In this document: positions 11,396 through 21,463 of the stretch, piece by piece
How positions within the stretch are numbered: the first letter of the stretch is position 1
Layout: every line of letters begins with the position of its first letter
Assembly: GCA_030704615.1 (NCBI GenBank)
Contig: CM060731.1
Location: 95,026,756-95,090,755 of the forward strand
DNA length: 64,000 bases
Source: Takakia lepidozioides
Lineage: Eukaryota > Streptophyta > Takakiopsida > Takakiales > Takakiaceae
Direction of reading: 5' to 3'
Translations under genes and position numbers: made by a program
Notes under the pieces: model-generated
Seen by the model: the letters and a program-made list of their open reading frames with translations, nothing else
The model's database searches: none
What the model was told of the DNA's origin: nothing

Positions 11396-11695
11396 GCGTC
11401 ATACTTCATTCGACATTTAATTGCGTAGTTGGGCATTAAATGTCCTCCGCCGTCGGTTTTGATTCGTGATGGCGACAGAGGGATTCCGCGCTTGCTTCCT
11501 CGATACGTCTTGGAAACCTAATGCTAAACTTGGATGAAGTTCTATTCGAGGCATGTACGCAAAAATACTGAGATCTTTTTTCTTTTGCTGGGACTTATGT
11601 TGCGTGAAGGGCGTGGCTCTCCTGAGAGAGACCCCACATCCAGACTGCGGCGGAAGTTGAAGGCTTTGTACTACGGGCGACGGCCAACTTCTCGC
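11396..11695 (+). promoter_or_regulatory. Putative promoter/5' leader of the methyltransferase gene
   Basis: About 300 bp between the second array and the first coding exon, nearly identical in the copy at 48450-48748. No clear TATA box is seen, so the promoter role is inferred from position only. Confidence 0.35.
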
Positions 11696-12768
11696 ATGGC
11701 CAAACTTAAGCTCCAGCAGGAGATTCCAGTGTCTTGCTCACAACCCGCGCCAACTGAAGCCGAGTACTCCCAGGCAAACCACTTCCGCTTTCGCTTTGTT
11801 GTTTACTTCGTTTTTTGGTTTGTTTTCGCATCTTCAGCCTGGCATCGCTGGAAGCATATGGTTGCATCGCAAAAGCAGTAGCTGTTGAGAAGAATGATCA
11901 AGGTCAGAGTGGTTAAAAATTAAGGAAATCCATGCTGAGCTGAGAAGATTGTCTGAGCAGATGAAGTGCCTTCAAAACATTTCACCCTGTTTTCCCGTCT
12001 TATGGAATTCGTGTTCATTTGTTCATCGTGTTACATGTTACCGGTTGAGTGAACCTTAGATAGTTTGCAATGCGTGTGCAAACCCGGCAGCTCTTGAGAA
12101 GGCTGCTTGTGCATGTCATTCTTAGGCATTGGTTGGATTTGTTTTCATTGTTGTTCCACGATTGTTGCGATGGTGGTTGCGCTGCTCGTTGCGATGGTGG
12201 TTTTCATTCCGATGTTGGTTCTCACAATTTTCGGGAATGACAGAGTGACGACGAGCCCGGCACACTGGTGGTATCATCGACAGCTCCAACTCATCGCATG
12301 TTTGGATTGCCCAACTTGGGGCGGGAGGGCAAACTAAAACCTTTTGTTGGTGGATGGGAGGACCTGCAGCGAGAGTACAACAGAATAGGCATTGGGGAGG
12401 TTGGTGCAGGCGGCATGGCAGGTGAAGGGCGTGAGGACGTGAGGACAGCAAATCCGGCAATGGAGGTTGTTGATGCACATGCAGTAGGGCCCGCCCACGC
12501 AAAGAAGAAGAAGAAAGCCAAGCACATGCAATCCCCGGCGAGAGAGCCGTCACGGGCTGCGGAGGGGGGAGTGTGCAGTGCGCGCGAGGGTGTCAGTTCT
12601 CCTCAATCAAAGGTGGTCGTCCTGGAGGGCTCCCCTACTGCTAGCCCTAGTAAGAAACAGAAAGCCCGTGAGAGGGCAAAAGAGAGGGCAAAAGAACAGG
12701 CGAGACAAAAGGCTAGCCAGGAGGAAAGAGAAAAGGCCACTGAAGAGGCCACGGGTGCCGAAATGACA
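11696..12768 (+). pseudogene. ParB-methyltransferase gene, exons 1 and start of 2 (element 0)
   Basis: Exon 1 starts at ATG 11696 (MAKLKLQQEIPVS), which aligns with the first exon of the divergent copy at 27691 (MRLQEEIAIS). A possible GC-type donor follows TACTCCCAG. A long intron follows. Exon 2 starts about 12410 and encodes a charged, low-complexity N terminus rich in Lys, Glu, Arg and Ala (KARERAKERAKEQARQKAS), probably disordered or coiled coil. It breaks off at 12768 inside the palindromic repeat, whereas the copy at 49.8 kb reads straight on into DAHVSEG. The rest of the exon, including the ParB domain, lies inverted at 14357-15270. Confidence 0.65.
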
Positions 12769-12769
12769 G

Positions 12770-13160
12770 ATAACTGGAAAATGGCGCCGAATTTCCAGTT
12801 CGGGTCCAGCCAGTCTAGGGACTTAGCCCGAAAATGGCTAAGTCCCTGAACGGCAATAGGGCCTAGAACTGGAAAATGGCGCCGAATTTCCACTTCAGGG
12901 CCAGCCACCCTAGGGACTTAGCCCGAAAATGGCTAAGTCCCTGAACGGCAATAGGGCCTGGAACTGGAAAATGGCGCCGAATTTCCAGTTCAGGGCCAGC
13001 CAGTCTAGGGACTTAGCCCGAAAATGGCCAAGTCCCTGAACGGCAATAGGGCCTAGAACTGGAAAATGGCGCCGAATTTCCAGTTCAGGGCCAGCCAGTC
13101 TAGGGACTTAGCCATTTTCGGAGCCCTGACTGGAAATTCGGCGCCATTTTCCCTAACACC
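12770..13160. repeat. Palindromic ~95-bp repeat array, left inversion arm
   Basis: Four tandem units of the intron-5 repeat (AACTGGAAAATGGCGCCGAA, CTAAGTCCCTGAACGGCAAT). It is inverted relative to the array at 15272-15655, and the two flank the inverted ParB block. Confidence 0.85.
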
Positions 13161-13171
13161 ACATGAGGCCT

Positions 13172-15270
13172 CTAACATCCTGAAATGCAAGGACTTGAAA
13201 GGAAGGCATCGCGTATGTACCTGTACAGAAGGCGCATTGCTGATTTGTCCGCGTTCGGCTGGTCGATGAACTCGTGGCTCCGGCGGGCATGGGGTATCTC
13301 CCGAAAGAATAGGTCGGTTTTGTACAGCAGAAAGTACCTCGTCACATAGTCGCGTAGGCTCTCTGCTGCAGGAGAAATCTCCATCTTGAACTGATGTGCT
13401 TGTGTGTCCAGCTGCTCTTGCGCATTCGTCGTCACCTATGGAGATTCTCCATCAGATCGCTATCCTGAAAAAATACAATGAATCCACCCCCTACAAGAGT
13501 AGAAGCGCCAAACGAAGCATGGGGAAGTACTTGAAACCACCATATCATGCGGTTCATCCACATGTCGAATGTCGGGTCAGACAGTTTGTCCGGTTTGGAT
13601 TCGTAAGCGCCAAACACCACAAAAACGAGTTGTTGCCACCACAATTTGGTTAAGAATGTATCACCTTTTCTGTTGCATCCACACAGGATGTGGCTAGACG
13701 ATGGAGCTTCTCCAATGTCATCGTGGGCTTCAGAGCGGGGGAGTAGTGCTTCCCCACCTCCACCAGAAAGTCGGCACCAAGGGCGGGATCAGCTATGGCC
13801 ACGTACTTTACCATCCGCGACTTGTACTTTATGCGGGCCCTAGCCTCCGCAGCTTTGAGATACGATTCGAGTGTCGGGAGGGTTGGATTCTTCTCCTCTG
13901 ACTCCATGTAGAACCTCCGCGCATGTGCCAAATCCTTCTGAATTTTTGTCTGTCAAGAATGCGCACATAAGATTAGAGATCCTACTCAACACTTTTTCTT
14001 CTATTGGGGGAGGAGAGACAGATTAGCTCAACAAAACTGTCAGGAGCTTTACCCGAAATATGTAGTCCACCATGGCGTCCATGCTCAGCCTATACCAGGT
14101 TCTGTCTGCCTTTGCCTCCGACTTGCGCAGGAGGTCGGCACTGAGCGAATTGGCAAACTCTTGCACCCCCTGCTTCCCGACATCCTTCACTCAGAAGAGC
14201 ATATGGGACAAGTTGGTGGCAATGAAGGCATTCTCAATCACCCTGCAATGCCACATTTCCATCAAACAATACTGAAATGGGAATTTTGAACAAATATGAG
14301 GATTCGCAATGAAATGACTTACAAATTTTGGGTCCAAAAGCAAGAGGCCTTGTAACTTACGAGTTGATGTCCGCCATTGCAGCTTTGAGAAGACTGCGAT
14401 CTTTGGGCCCCGCAACCTTCAGCACAACACACTCCACGGCGAAATGCCAATCGAGGTCGTTGGGGTGGGCTTCGGCTATGTGCTCCATCCATGCCAGGAG
14501 GCGATGATTGCCGTCCCACACGTAAAACATCTTTCCGGACAAGTGCTGGAAAAGAGGATCAGTAGCAATCGATCTCTCGAACTCCTCATTTCGCCTTTGC
14601 CAATGGGGACCCCATTTGTCCACCTCATCGGAAGTGTGGGCACGGGAAGTTCCGTGGTCGTTCTCAATGGAAACGTAAAACTTGGCAGACCCCGTTCGAT
14701 ATCCATCCCGGAAAGAGAATTTCAGCTTGTCAATATCGCCTGGGAGGGCAGGTCTCACCACCTGCAATGACACCAAGCGGCAAAGGGGAATTCGAAACTT
14801 GGCCGGGTACACCATGCCCCCCAGCACCTTGCCAATGTTGCTGTGGGTTGCCTCCAACATCTTGGCAGCGGCCAACTTCATATCCGCCTCCGACATGACG
14901 TCTGCTGCAGAGGGGTTCTCCGGCAGCCCACCAAGACTGCCCAATCCAGCCTGTATGCTGCGGGTTTGGGGCCTGGGGATGTCCGGGAGGATGTCATCCT
15001 GGTCAGAAAGCTCGGTGTCGTCCTCCTCAACATGGTCAACCACTGGTGAAACCACCTCGAGCACTCTCCCCGTCTCTACTGCCCTCTCCCCGGCTTCACC
15101 TCGAACTTGCACAATCCGTGCTCTTTGTGGTGTTCTTTCCTCTCCTCCACTGTCCACCGTATGGGTAATTGCGGGGGTTGCTCTTGTCCGCGATGGTGTA
15201 ACTGGTGTGTTACTGCCTCTTTGTGGTGTCTTGGAGGCACCGTCTATGTGCGTCCCTCGCTTACATGGGC
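13172..15270 (-). pseudogene. ParB domain and linker exons, inverted inside element 0
   Basis: Minus strand: the remainder of exon 2 (15270 to about 14357) encodes the ParB-like domain, with conserved IPLCRLVSLQVVRPALPGD, then FYVSIEND and the signature VWDGNHRLLAW, ending MADINS before a GTAAGT donor. Exon 3 is 14242-14053, exon 4 is 13949-13665, and exons 5 and 6 follow to about 13210. Exon 3 has an in-frame TGA at about 14190 where the copy at 50.1 kb has CGA, a C-to-T change at a CpG. Exons 1-2 (11696-12768) and 7 (15690 onward) lie on the plus strand on either side, so the block is inverted within its own gene. Confidence 0.8.
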
Positions 15271-15271
15271 T

Positions 15272-15655
15272 ATTGCCGTTCAGGGACGTAGCCATTTTCG
15301 GGCTAAGTCCCTAGGGTGGCTGGCCCTGAACTGGGAATTCGGCGCCATTTTCCAGTTCTAGGCCCTATTGCCGTTCAGGGACTTAGCCATTTTCGGGCTA
15401 AGTCCCTAGGGTGGCTGGCCCTGAACTGGAAATTTGGCGCCATTTTTCCAGTTCTAGGCCCTATTGCGGTTCTGGGACTTGGCCATCTTCGGGCCAAACC
15501 GGGAAAAATGGCGCCGAATTTCCAGTTCAGGGCTCCCAAGATGGCTAAGTCCCTAGGGTGGCAGTCACCGAAAACCGAAATTCGGCGCCATTTTTCCATT
15601 TCTAGGCCCACTCACATCCGCCCCAACCTCGGAAAATGGTGCCGAATATGCATTT
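15272..15655. repeat. Palindromic ~95-bp repeat array, right inversion arm
   Basis: Same units as 12770-13160 in opposite orientation. It corresponds to the intron-5 array of the other subfamily-A copies. Confidence 0.85.
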
Positions 15656-15689
15656 CAGGGACCTCATTGTGTTTTTCATGAATGCAGGT

Positions 15690-16526
15690 ACTGCAAGTTC
15701 TCCCTTTTGGAGAAAGGTCATCTGTCTTTCGAGCCACCATTCTTCCTGGCATGGAGGAACCCTGGGGCTGACTCCATGTACACTGACGATATTGTGAAGG
15801 AGTGGCATCTGGAACATTTGCGTGATTGCCCTTGGTATGTGGACCTTCCGCCCGGCTCGCTCGACCCATCCGAGTTTCAATTGAAGCTGGATGCTGAATT
15901 CCGACGAAACCGGGCTCCACTGCCTCCGTTGGGTGCAAAAGAAGCAAAAGCGCTTGCGAACTCCAGGAAAGCGGCAGAGCTTGCTTAGGCAGGAATTCAG
16001 GAGAAATTGCATGAGAAGAGTAAAGGCCAAAGGAAAAGGACAAGGAAACATGTGAGTGCAGTAACACTCAAAAAGAAGAAAACCATGGGGGCATCGGAGG
16101 AGGCGCGGGAGGGGACCCAAGAGAGTGACTCGGACGACGACTTTGTTCAAGGTCCTGCGACTGCTGTTGCTCCTACCCAGTCACCGGTCGTCCGGGTTCC
16201 CAAGTCAGTTCGGAGTGGGACTGGCTCTGCCAAGAAGTTGGAATTTGATGGCGAGCCTACACGGCAGTATTCGGCGGTGACGATTATGCACAGGCCAAAG
16301 CTAGAACCTCCAGCCATCATCTAATGCGTCAATGAGAGCTTTCTTGACGCTCTCGCTGCCAGGGCGAAGAAGGTGGCACACAGCAAGTCTCTGGCGGAGC
16401 AGAAGGGGAAAGCCAAGAAGAGGGCTGGCGGTACAGAGCCTAAAGACACCCCTGGTTTTGAAGCCATGATGGAATTCTTCACGGCTGTGAGCACGGATTG
16501 CAAGAGCACTCGGGGGGGGGGGGGGG
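15690..16526 (+). pseudogene. Methyltransferase exon 7 fragment (element 0)
   Basis: This starts after a CAG acceptor (YCKFSLLEKGHLSFEPPFFL) and matches 51706 onward. It carries two in-frame stops relative to its paralogues: TAG at about 15986 where the copy at 19.5 kb has CAG (AELAQAG), and TAA at about 16322 where others have CAA. Both are C-to-T transitions. It ends in a run of about 15 G just before the motif IV region, after which an unrelated sequence begins. Motif IV and everything downstream are missing. Confidence 0.75.
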
Positions 16527-17176
16527 AGAGAGACGAAAAACGTGCGAGTCAGAATGAGAAAGTTGCGCAATCTGCAAAACGCTGATGAGCAGGTTGCACA
16601 GGATACGTCAACCCATGAATCACAACAGATCACAGAGCCGGTCCAGCCTGAAATGGAGGGAAGAATGGAAGGCAAGGAGACTGCCCCGGAGACCATTGTG
16701 CATAACATGGACATCGACACCACCACCATCGGTGAGAAAGAAGCGACACCAAAGGAAGTTGTGAGGACGCAGCAAGAAGAGGCATCGAGAAGTGGTGTCA
16801 TGAAACCCAGGGTAATCCTTCTCCCAAACTGCATGAATCTCGCTTGACTGTCGTACCAAGTGCATAGATAGGATACGAGAGATCCCCTGAAAACTGGGTG
16901 TGGCACCGCACTCAGTTTTGAGGGGAGCTCTATCACTTCCATTGTAGGCCGAGGTGAATAACTAAGTCTTAGAGACAGCAGGATCTGAAACGGAAGCCTA
17001 AGAGGGACACGGAGAAACTGAGTGCGGTGGCACACTCATTTCAACTGGATGCTTGCCGATCGCTTGGGCATTAGGGAATCAGGAAGGTGATGTTCACAAT
17101 TTAGGTCCGTGAGACACTGGAGTGGTCACCCTGAACTGAATGCGCCACCGCACTCAATTTCTGAGCTCCATGGAAT
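16527..17176. other. Unassigned segment with a fourth palindrome type
   Basis: A charged open frame at 16542-16847 (+) resembles the disordered N termini of the methyltransferase genes but has no domain. Three palindromes of a different kind lie at about 16901-16925, 17018-17045 and 17136-17160, built on GAGTGCGGTGGCACACTC-like sequence. This could be a remnant of another element subfamily. Confidence 0.4.
17168..17176. repeat. Presumed TSD of element 1 (CCATGGAAT), one side only
   Basis: These are the nine bases next to the right-end TIR of the inverted element. The partner copy was not found because the other end of the element is lost. Confidence 0.35.
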
Positions 17177-17328
17177 GGGGGCTGCTATTTCATGAGCGGC
17201 ATGAGCATGAGCGGAAAAAAAAAAAGCATGAGCAGACCATTGTGAGTCCACGGAAATAGGGTTAGGAGGCACGGAAATAGGGTCATGTGAAGTTGGAATG
17301 TGGCACCAGTGGACTTGAAATGCAACAT

Positions 17329-17334
17329 TTTATT
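17329..17334 (-). terminator. Polyadenylation signal AATAAA
   Basis: AATAAA on the minus strand, about 70 bp past the end of the methyltransferase frame. The same motif is in the same place at 54134-54139. Confidence 0.6.
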
Positions 17335-17405
17335 GCAAATTTTGTGGCAAGCCACGTCTATACAAGTGTGTTCTAACTGTTATAGCCGGAATGGGCACTA
17401 CTCTC

Positions 17406-19748
17406 CTACACCCTCCGAGGAACTTGCCCCACCTTCTTCCTCATCCCCCTCATCCCCTCATCCTCCGAGCTCTGTGATGCATCAGTTCCACTATGCCTCT
17501 CAAAAATCCCGTCCTCTCTTTGGGGGACTGTCCACCTCACCTCCTGGGAATCTTCTGCGTCTTCTCCCCCACTTTCCTCAGCAGAATCCAAGACAAATCT
17601 ACAAGCCCGACGGGCTCTAATAGCTGCTGCCTCCTCCCTCATCTTCATTTTCTTGAGGCTTGCCTCGTCTAAAATTTGTTGTACACGACTACGTTCGGAA
17701 CACCTCCTAATGGACACCGAAGCAAGCCGGGCAGCATAAGTAGGAAGGATGTACTCCCTTTCTGGACTAGGCATGAAATCCCCCCTCGCAAAAAAAGGCA
17801 CGTTCCTCCTGCCCATGAACTCCGGTGTAGACGTCCCTCCTGCAGTACTTGGCATCCTACAGTAAGAACAAATCCACTTCAAGAATGTCAATACCAGCAC
17901 AACCAGAAAGGGTTTTCAATGAAATAAGAGAGCGGAGGGAGGTGCCTCACAAAATCTGGAGGCAACTTACAATGCCACCACTCACTCGTAAACCGGGGGC
18001 TCCTCGGCCTCGATCCCAACTTCCTCCCCCTGCTCCTTCTCGGATTTTTCCTCATCCTCCGAGGATGCCTCTTCCTCTTTCGGCAGACATTCAGCCGCTG
18101 CAAGTTCCGAGTTGTGGAGGGCAGTGTCTGGCTCGAAGGCAAACACATGCTTGTCGGACAATGTCCCTGCCCACATTGAAGCACCTGAGGAACAAAGCGG
18201 GCGGTTCATAGCTTGCGGCATGCAATTGCAATCGGGCCAGGGGACAAACTGAGCACATGAAGGCTTACCCGTGCCGCATGTGAGGTCCAGAATCCGCCCT
18301 TGGACATCCGAGCACGTCTCCATGAGGGTTTGGATGAAAGCAGGGCTCCGGGTCCGGCTGTACCGCCACGGTTTGCCTGTCTTTGTGTCCTTCGGCATAC
18401 TGGAGTGGGGCACATAGTTGTAGAGGACATCGTAGGTAACAGGGTCCACAGCGGCATCAACAAGACGACCGTCGTTGCGGAATTTGAACGTAGACCCTCT
18501 CTTCACAAAGCAATATGCCTCAAACACCAATGTCTGCACATCCATCAAAGAAGGGATCAACTCCAGGGTCTACTTAACATACACCACAATATGAAGTGAA
18601 TGCAATAGATTGATAACTTACACTTTGGCCCTCTATTCGCAACCCCTGTGTACTGATGCAGAACCATTTTCTGAGGAGGACCGGGGTGACTCTTTTCGGT
18701 GTCCACCTTGCCACCGCATTCTCTGTGGTCTTCCCTCTCGTGGCAAGGACAACCACACATCCACCGTCATCCAGAAGCATCCCCGCCAGCCCAAACCCGG
18801 CTTTCCAGTAGTCCTCAGTAAACCTGTTCCAGATGGGCACACCATCCAGGCCCTCCAGCAGCTCCCCATCTGGAATGTCGAGGAGAATCATGTCGCAAGC
18901 TCTCTCCACCTCAACCCCCCCCCCGAGTGCTCTTGCAATTCGTGCTCACAGCCGTGAAGAATTCCATCATGGCTTCAAAACCAGGGGTGTCTTTAGGCTC
19001 TGTACCGCCAGCCCTCTTCTTGGCTTTCCCCTTCTGCTCCGCCAGAGACTTGCTGTGTGCCACCTTCTTCGCCCTGGCAGTGAGAGCATCAAGGAAGCTC
19101 TCATTGACGTATTGGATGATGGTTGGAGGTTCTAGCTTTGGCCTGTGCGTAAACGTCACCGCCGAATACCGCCGTGTAGGCTCGCCCTCAAATGCCAACT
19201 TCTTGGCAGAGCCAGTCCCACTCCGAACTGACTTGGGAACCCGGACGACCGGTGACTGGGTAGGAGCAACAGCAGTCGCAGGACCTTGAACAAAGTCGTC
19301 GTCCGAGTCACTCTCTTGGGTCCCCTCCTGCGCCTCCTCCGTTGCCCCGATGGTTTTCTTCTTTTTGGGTGTTACTGCACTCACATGTTTCCTTGTCCTT
19401 TTCCTTTGGCCTTTACTCTTCTCATGCAATTTCTCCTGAATTCCTGCCTGAGCAAGCTCTGCCGCTTTCCTGGAGTTCGCAAGCGCTTTTGCCTCTTTTG
19501 CACCCAACGGAGGCAGCGGAGCCCGGTTTCGTCGGAATTCAGCATCCAGCTTCAATTGAAACTCGGATGGGTCGAGCGAGCCGGGCGGAAGGTCCACATA
19601 CCAAGGGCAATCACGCAAATGTTCCAGATGCCACTCCTTCACAATATCGTCAGTGTACATGGAGTCAGCCCCAGGGTTCCTCCATGCCAGGAAGAATGGT
19701 GGCTCGAAAGACAGATGACCTTTCTCCAAAAGGGAGAACTTGCAGTAC
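17406..19748 (-). pseudogene. ParB-methyltransferase gene, C-terminal methyltransferase half (element 1)
   Basis: Minus-strand exons run from 19748 to about 17406. Exon 7 has the Pro/Phe-rich segment FEPPFFLAWRNPG, a basic nuclear-signal-like stretch (KGQRKRTRKH) and the motif IV-like ACDMILLDIPDGE, then the GTAAGT donor near 18620. The next exon contains TRSPAFIQTLMETC and motif I, ILDLTCGTG, split by an intron. The following exon is GASMWAGTLSDRHVFAFEPD, then an acidic tail, and the last exon has NVPFFARGDFM. About 10 G separate STRG from VEVERACDM; ten is not a multiple of three, so the frame is broken here as read. The ParB half is across the inserted element 2, at 35551-36281 and beyond. 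Confidence 0.75.
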
Positions 19749-19789
19749 CTGCATTCATGAAAAACACAATGAGGTCCCTGAAATGCATA

Positions 19790-20618
19790 TTCGGCACCAT
19801 TTTCCCAAGTTGGGGCGGATGTGAGTGGGCCTAGAAATGGAAAAATGGCGCCGAATTTCGGTTTTCGGTTACTGCCACCCTAGGGACTTAGCCATCTTGA
19901 GAGCCCTGAACTGGAAATTCGGCGCCATTTTTCCCGGTTTGGCCCGAAGATGGCTAAGTCCCAGAACGGCAATAGGGCCTAGAACTGGAAAAATGGCGCC
20001 GAATTTCCAGTTCAGGGCCAGCCACCCTAGGGACTTAGCCCGAAAATGGCTAAGTCCCTGAACGGCAATAGGGCCTAGAACTGGAAAATGGCGCCGAATT
20101 TCCAGTTCCGGGCCAGCCACCCTAGGGATCTAGCCCGAAAATGGCCAAGTCCCTGAACGGCAATAGGGCCTACAACTGGAAAATGGCGCCGAATTTCCAC
20201 TTCGGGGCCAGCCACCCTAGGGACTTACCCCGAAAATGGCTAAGTCCCTGAACGGCACTAGGGCATGGAACTAGAAAATGGCGCTGAATTTCCAGTTCAG
20301 GGCCAGCCAGTCTAGTGACTTAGCCCGAAAATGGCTAAGTCCCTGAACGGCAATAGGGCCTACAACTGGAAAATGGCGCCGAATTTCCACTTCTGGGCCA
20401 GCCACCCTAGGGACTTAGCCCGAAAATGGCCAAGTCCCTGAACGGCAATAGGGCCTGGAACTGGAAAATGGCGCCGAATTTCCAGTTCAGGGCCAGCCAG
20501 TCTAGGGACTTAGCCCGAAAATGGCTAAGTCCCTGAACGGCAATAGAGCCTAGAACTGGAAAATGGCGCCAAATTTCCAGTTCCGGGTCAGCCAGTCTAG
20601 GGACTTAGCCCGAAAATG
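19790..20618. repeat. Intron-5 palindromic array of element 1, left of the insertion
   Basis: About eight units with a 95-96 bp period (for example the AATAGGGCCT starts at 19971, 20067 and 20162). Each contains a GGCGCC-centred palindrome and a CTAAGTCCCT/AGGGACTTAG inverted pair. It continues at 35373-35512. Confidence 0.9.
20610..20618. repeat. Target-site duplication of element 2, left (CCGAAAATG)
   Basis: Nine bases directly before the left TIR, repeated exactly at 35373-35381 after the right TIR. A 9-bp duplication is characteristic of the Mutator superfamily. Confidence 0.95.
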
Positions 20619-20725
20619 GAGGTTTACTATTTCATGAGCAGAAACCATGAGCCATGAGCCATGAGCCGCATGAGCCGCATGAGCGGTGAGCCGAAGTCTA
20701 AGATACGCGGATTTCATGAGCGGAC
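20619..20725 (+). repeat. Left TIR and subterminal CATGAGC repeats of element 2
   Basis: The 21-bp TIR is followed by about seven CATGAGC-like heptamers within 100 bp, then isolated ones near 20850-20880. Clustered subterminal motifs are typical transposase binding sites. Confidence 0.8.
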
Positions 20726-21463
20726 TCCTCCAAATTTGGAAATGCGGCAGATTAAACAAGTATTAAAATAATAGTTTTTTATTTGACCTTGCCGTTTTTG
20801 GACGTTCCAGATCATGTAATGCGGCGAAGATATGTCGTCAGTAACAAGTCCGCTCATGGTTTTATAGATCCGCTCATGGAAATAAGTGACCGTGCAACGG
20901 GAAATCCAGTATACCACTGCAAAAGGACGTCGCATACTGGCCTGTATAGAGTATTCCGCGGTTTTACATGCCTTAACATTGGAATGAAGCTGACCCTTTT
21001 GCCGCGATTGAACCAATGGAGTCTGCACCAATACAGTATGCAGTACTTCACAATTCTGTCTTCTTCGGGTATTCGGCGGGAAAGGTTTGCAACTGAACTG
21101 GGAAATAGGGTGCCGCATTAGGGTTCGCACGTGCGAAATTTCGGAGCGGTTTGGTGTTGGCGAAGGCCGCCTCTGGGGGTACCTACGACGATACTTGGAA
21201 ATTCGGCGCCACATTTCCTTGTCGGAGGTCGAATGAGGAGAGCAAGTTTTCGGAAAGCAGAAAAACATGAACCCTCCAACATACAAAAATACATGCACGT
21301 GGAAACAAGTGAACGATATAGTAATATCTTAGTTCGATCAAAACAGGTTACTGGTAGGCAAGACATATGTCGGACCTTTGTGTGGCCAGAGTCTGAGGTA
21401 CTGGCAGCAGTACAGTTCTACTATCCGATGGGCGTACCATTGTATGTGGACCGCAAGCCAAGC
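20726..21463. other. Left subterminal non-coding region of element 2
   Basis: About 740 bp between the TIR and the transposase stop codon. It has one isolated AATTCGGCGCCACATTTCC half-palindrome near 21199 and no supported gene. Confidence 0.5.

Larger units (their letters stand above)
1056..16526 (+). mobile_element. Partial Mutator-like element, subfamily A (element 0)
   Basis: This reproduces the order of the complete element at 41711-54280: transposase 5' end, 288-bp palindromic array, second array, methyltransferase exon 1, exon 2 and then exon 7. Intervals such as 10720-12768 and 47910-49825 are nearly identical over about 2 kb. Three changes are visible. The left end with most of the transposase is gone (junction about 1056). 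A chromovirus sits in the array (2653-9663). The ParB-to-exon-6 block is inverted (13172-15270). The right end stops inside a poly-G tract at about 16511-16526, so no right TIR remains. Confidence 0.75.
17177..20618 (-). mobile_element. Mutator-like element, subfamily A, inverted, first part (element 1)
   Basis: It begins with GGGGGCTGCTATTTCATGAG, identical to the reverse complement of the right TIR of the element ending at 54280, followed by CATGAGC subterminal repeats. Inside, on the minus strand, are methyltransferase exons 7 to 10 and then the intron-5 array. At 20618 it is interrupted by element 2 and resumes at 35373. Confidence 0.85.

Noticed and set aside
12107-12337. 76-residue frame with hydrophobic stretches (also 49160-49390) as a membrane protein
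   Set aside because: It lies in the long first intron of the methyltransferase gene, overlaps the next exon region, and the hydrophobicity comes from a low-complexity GTTGCGATGGTGG-type repeat.
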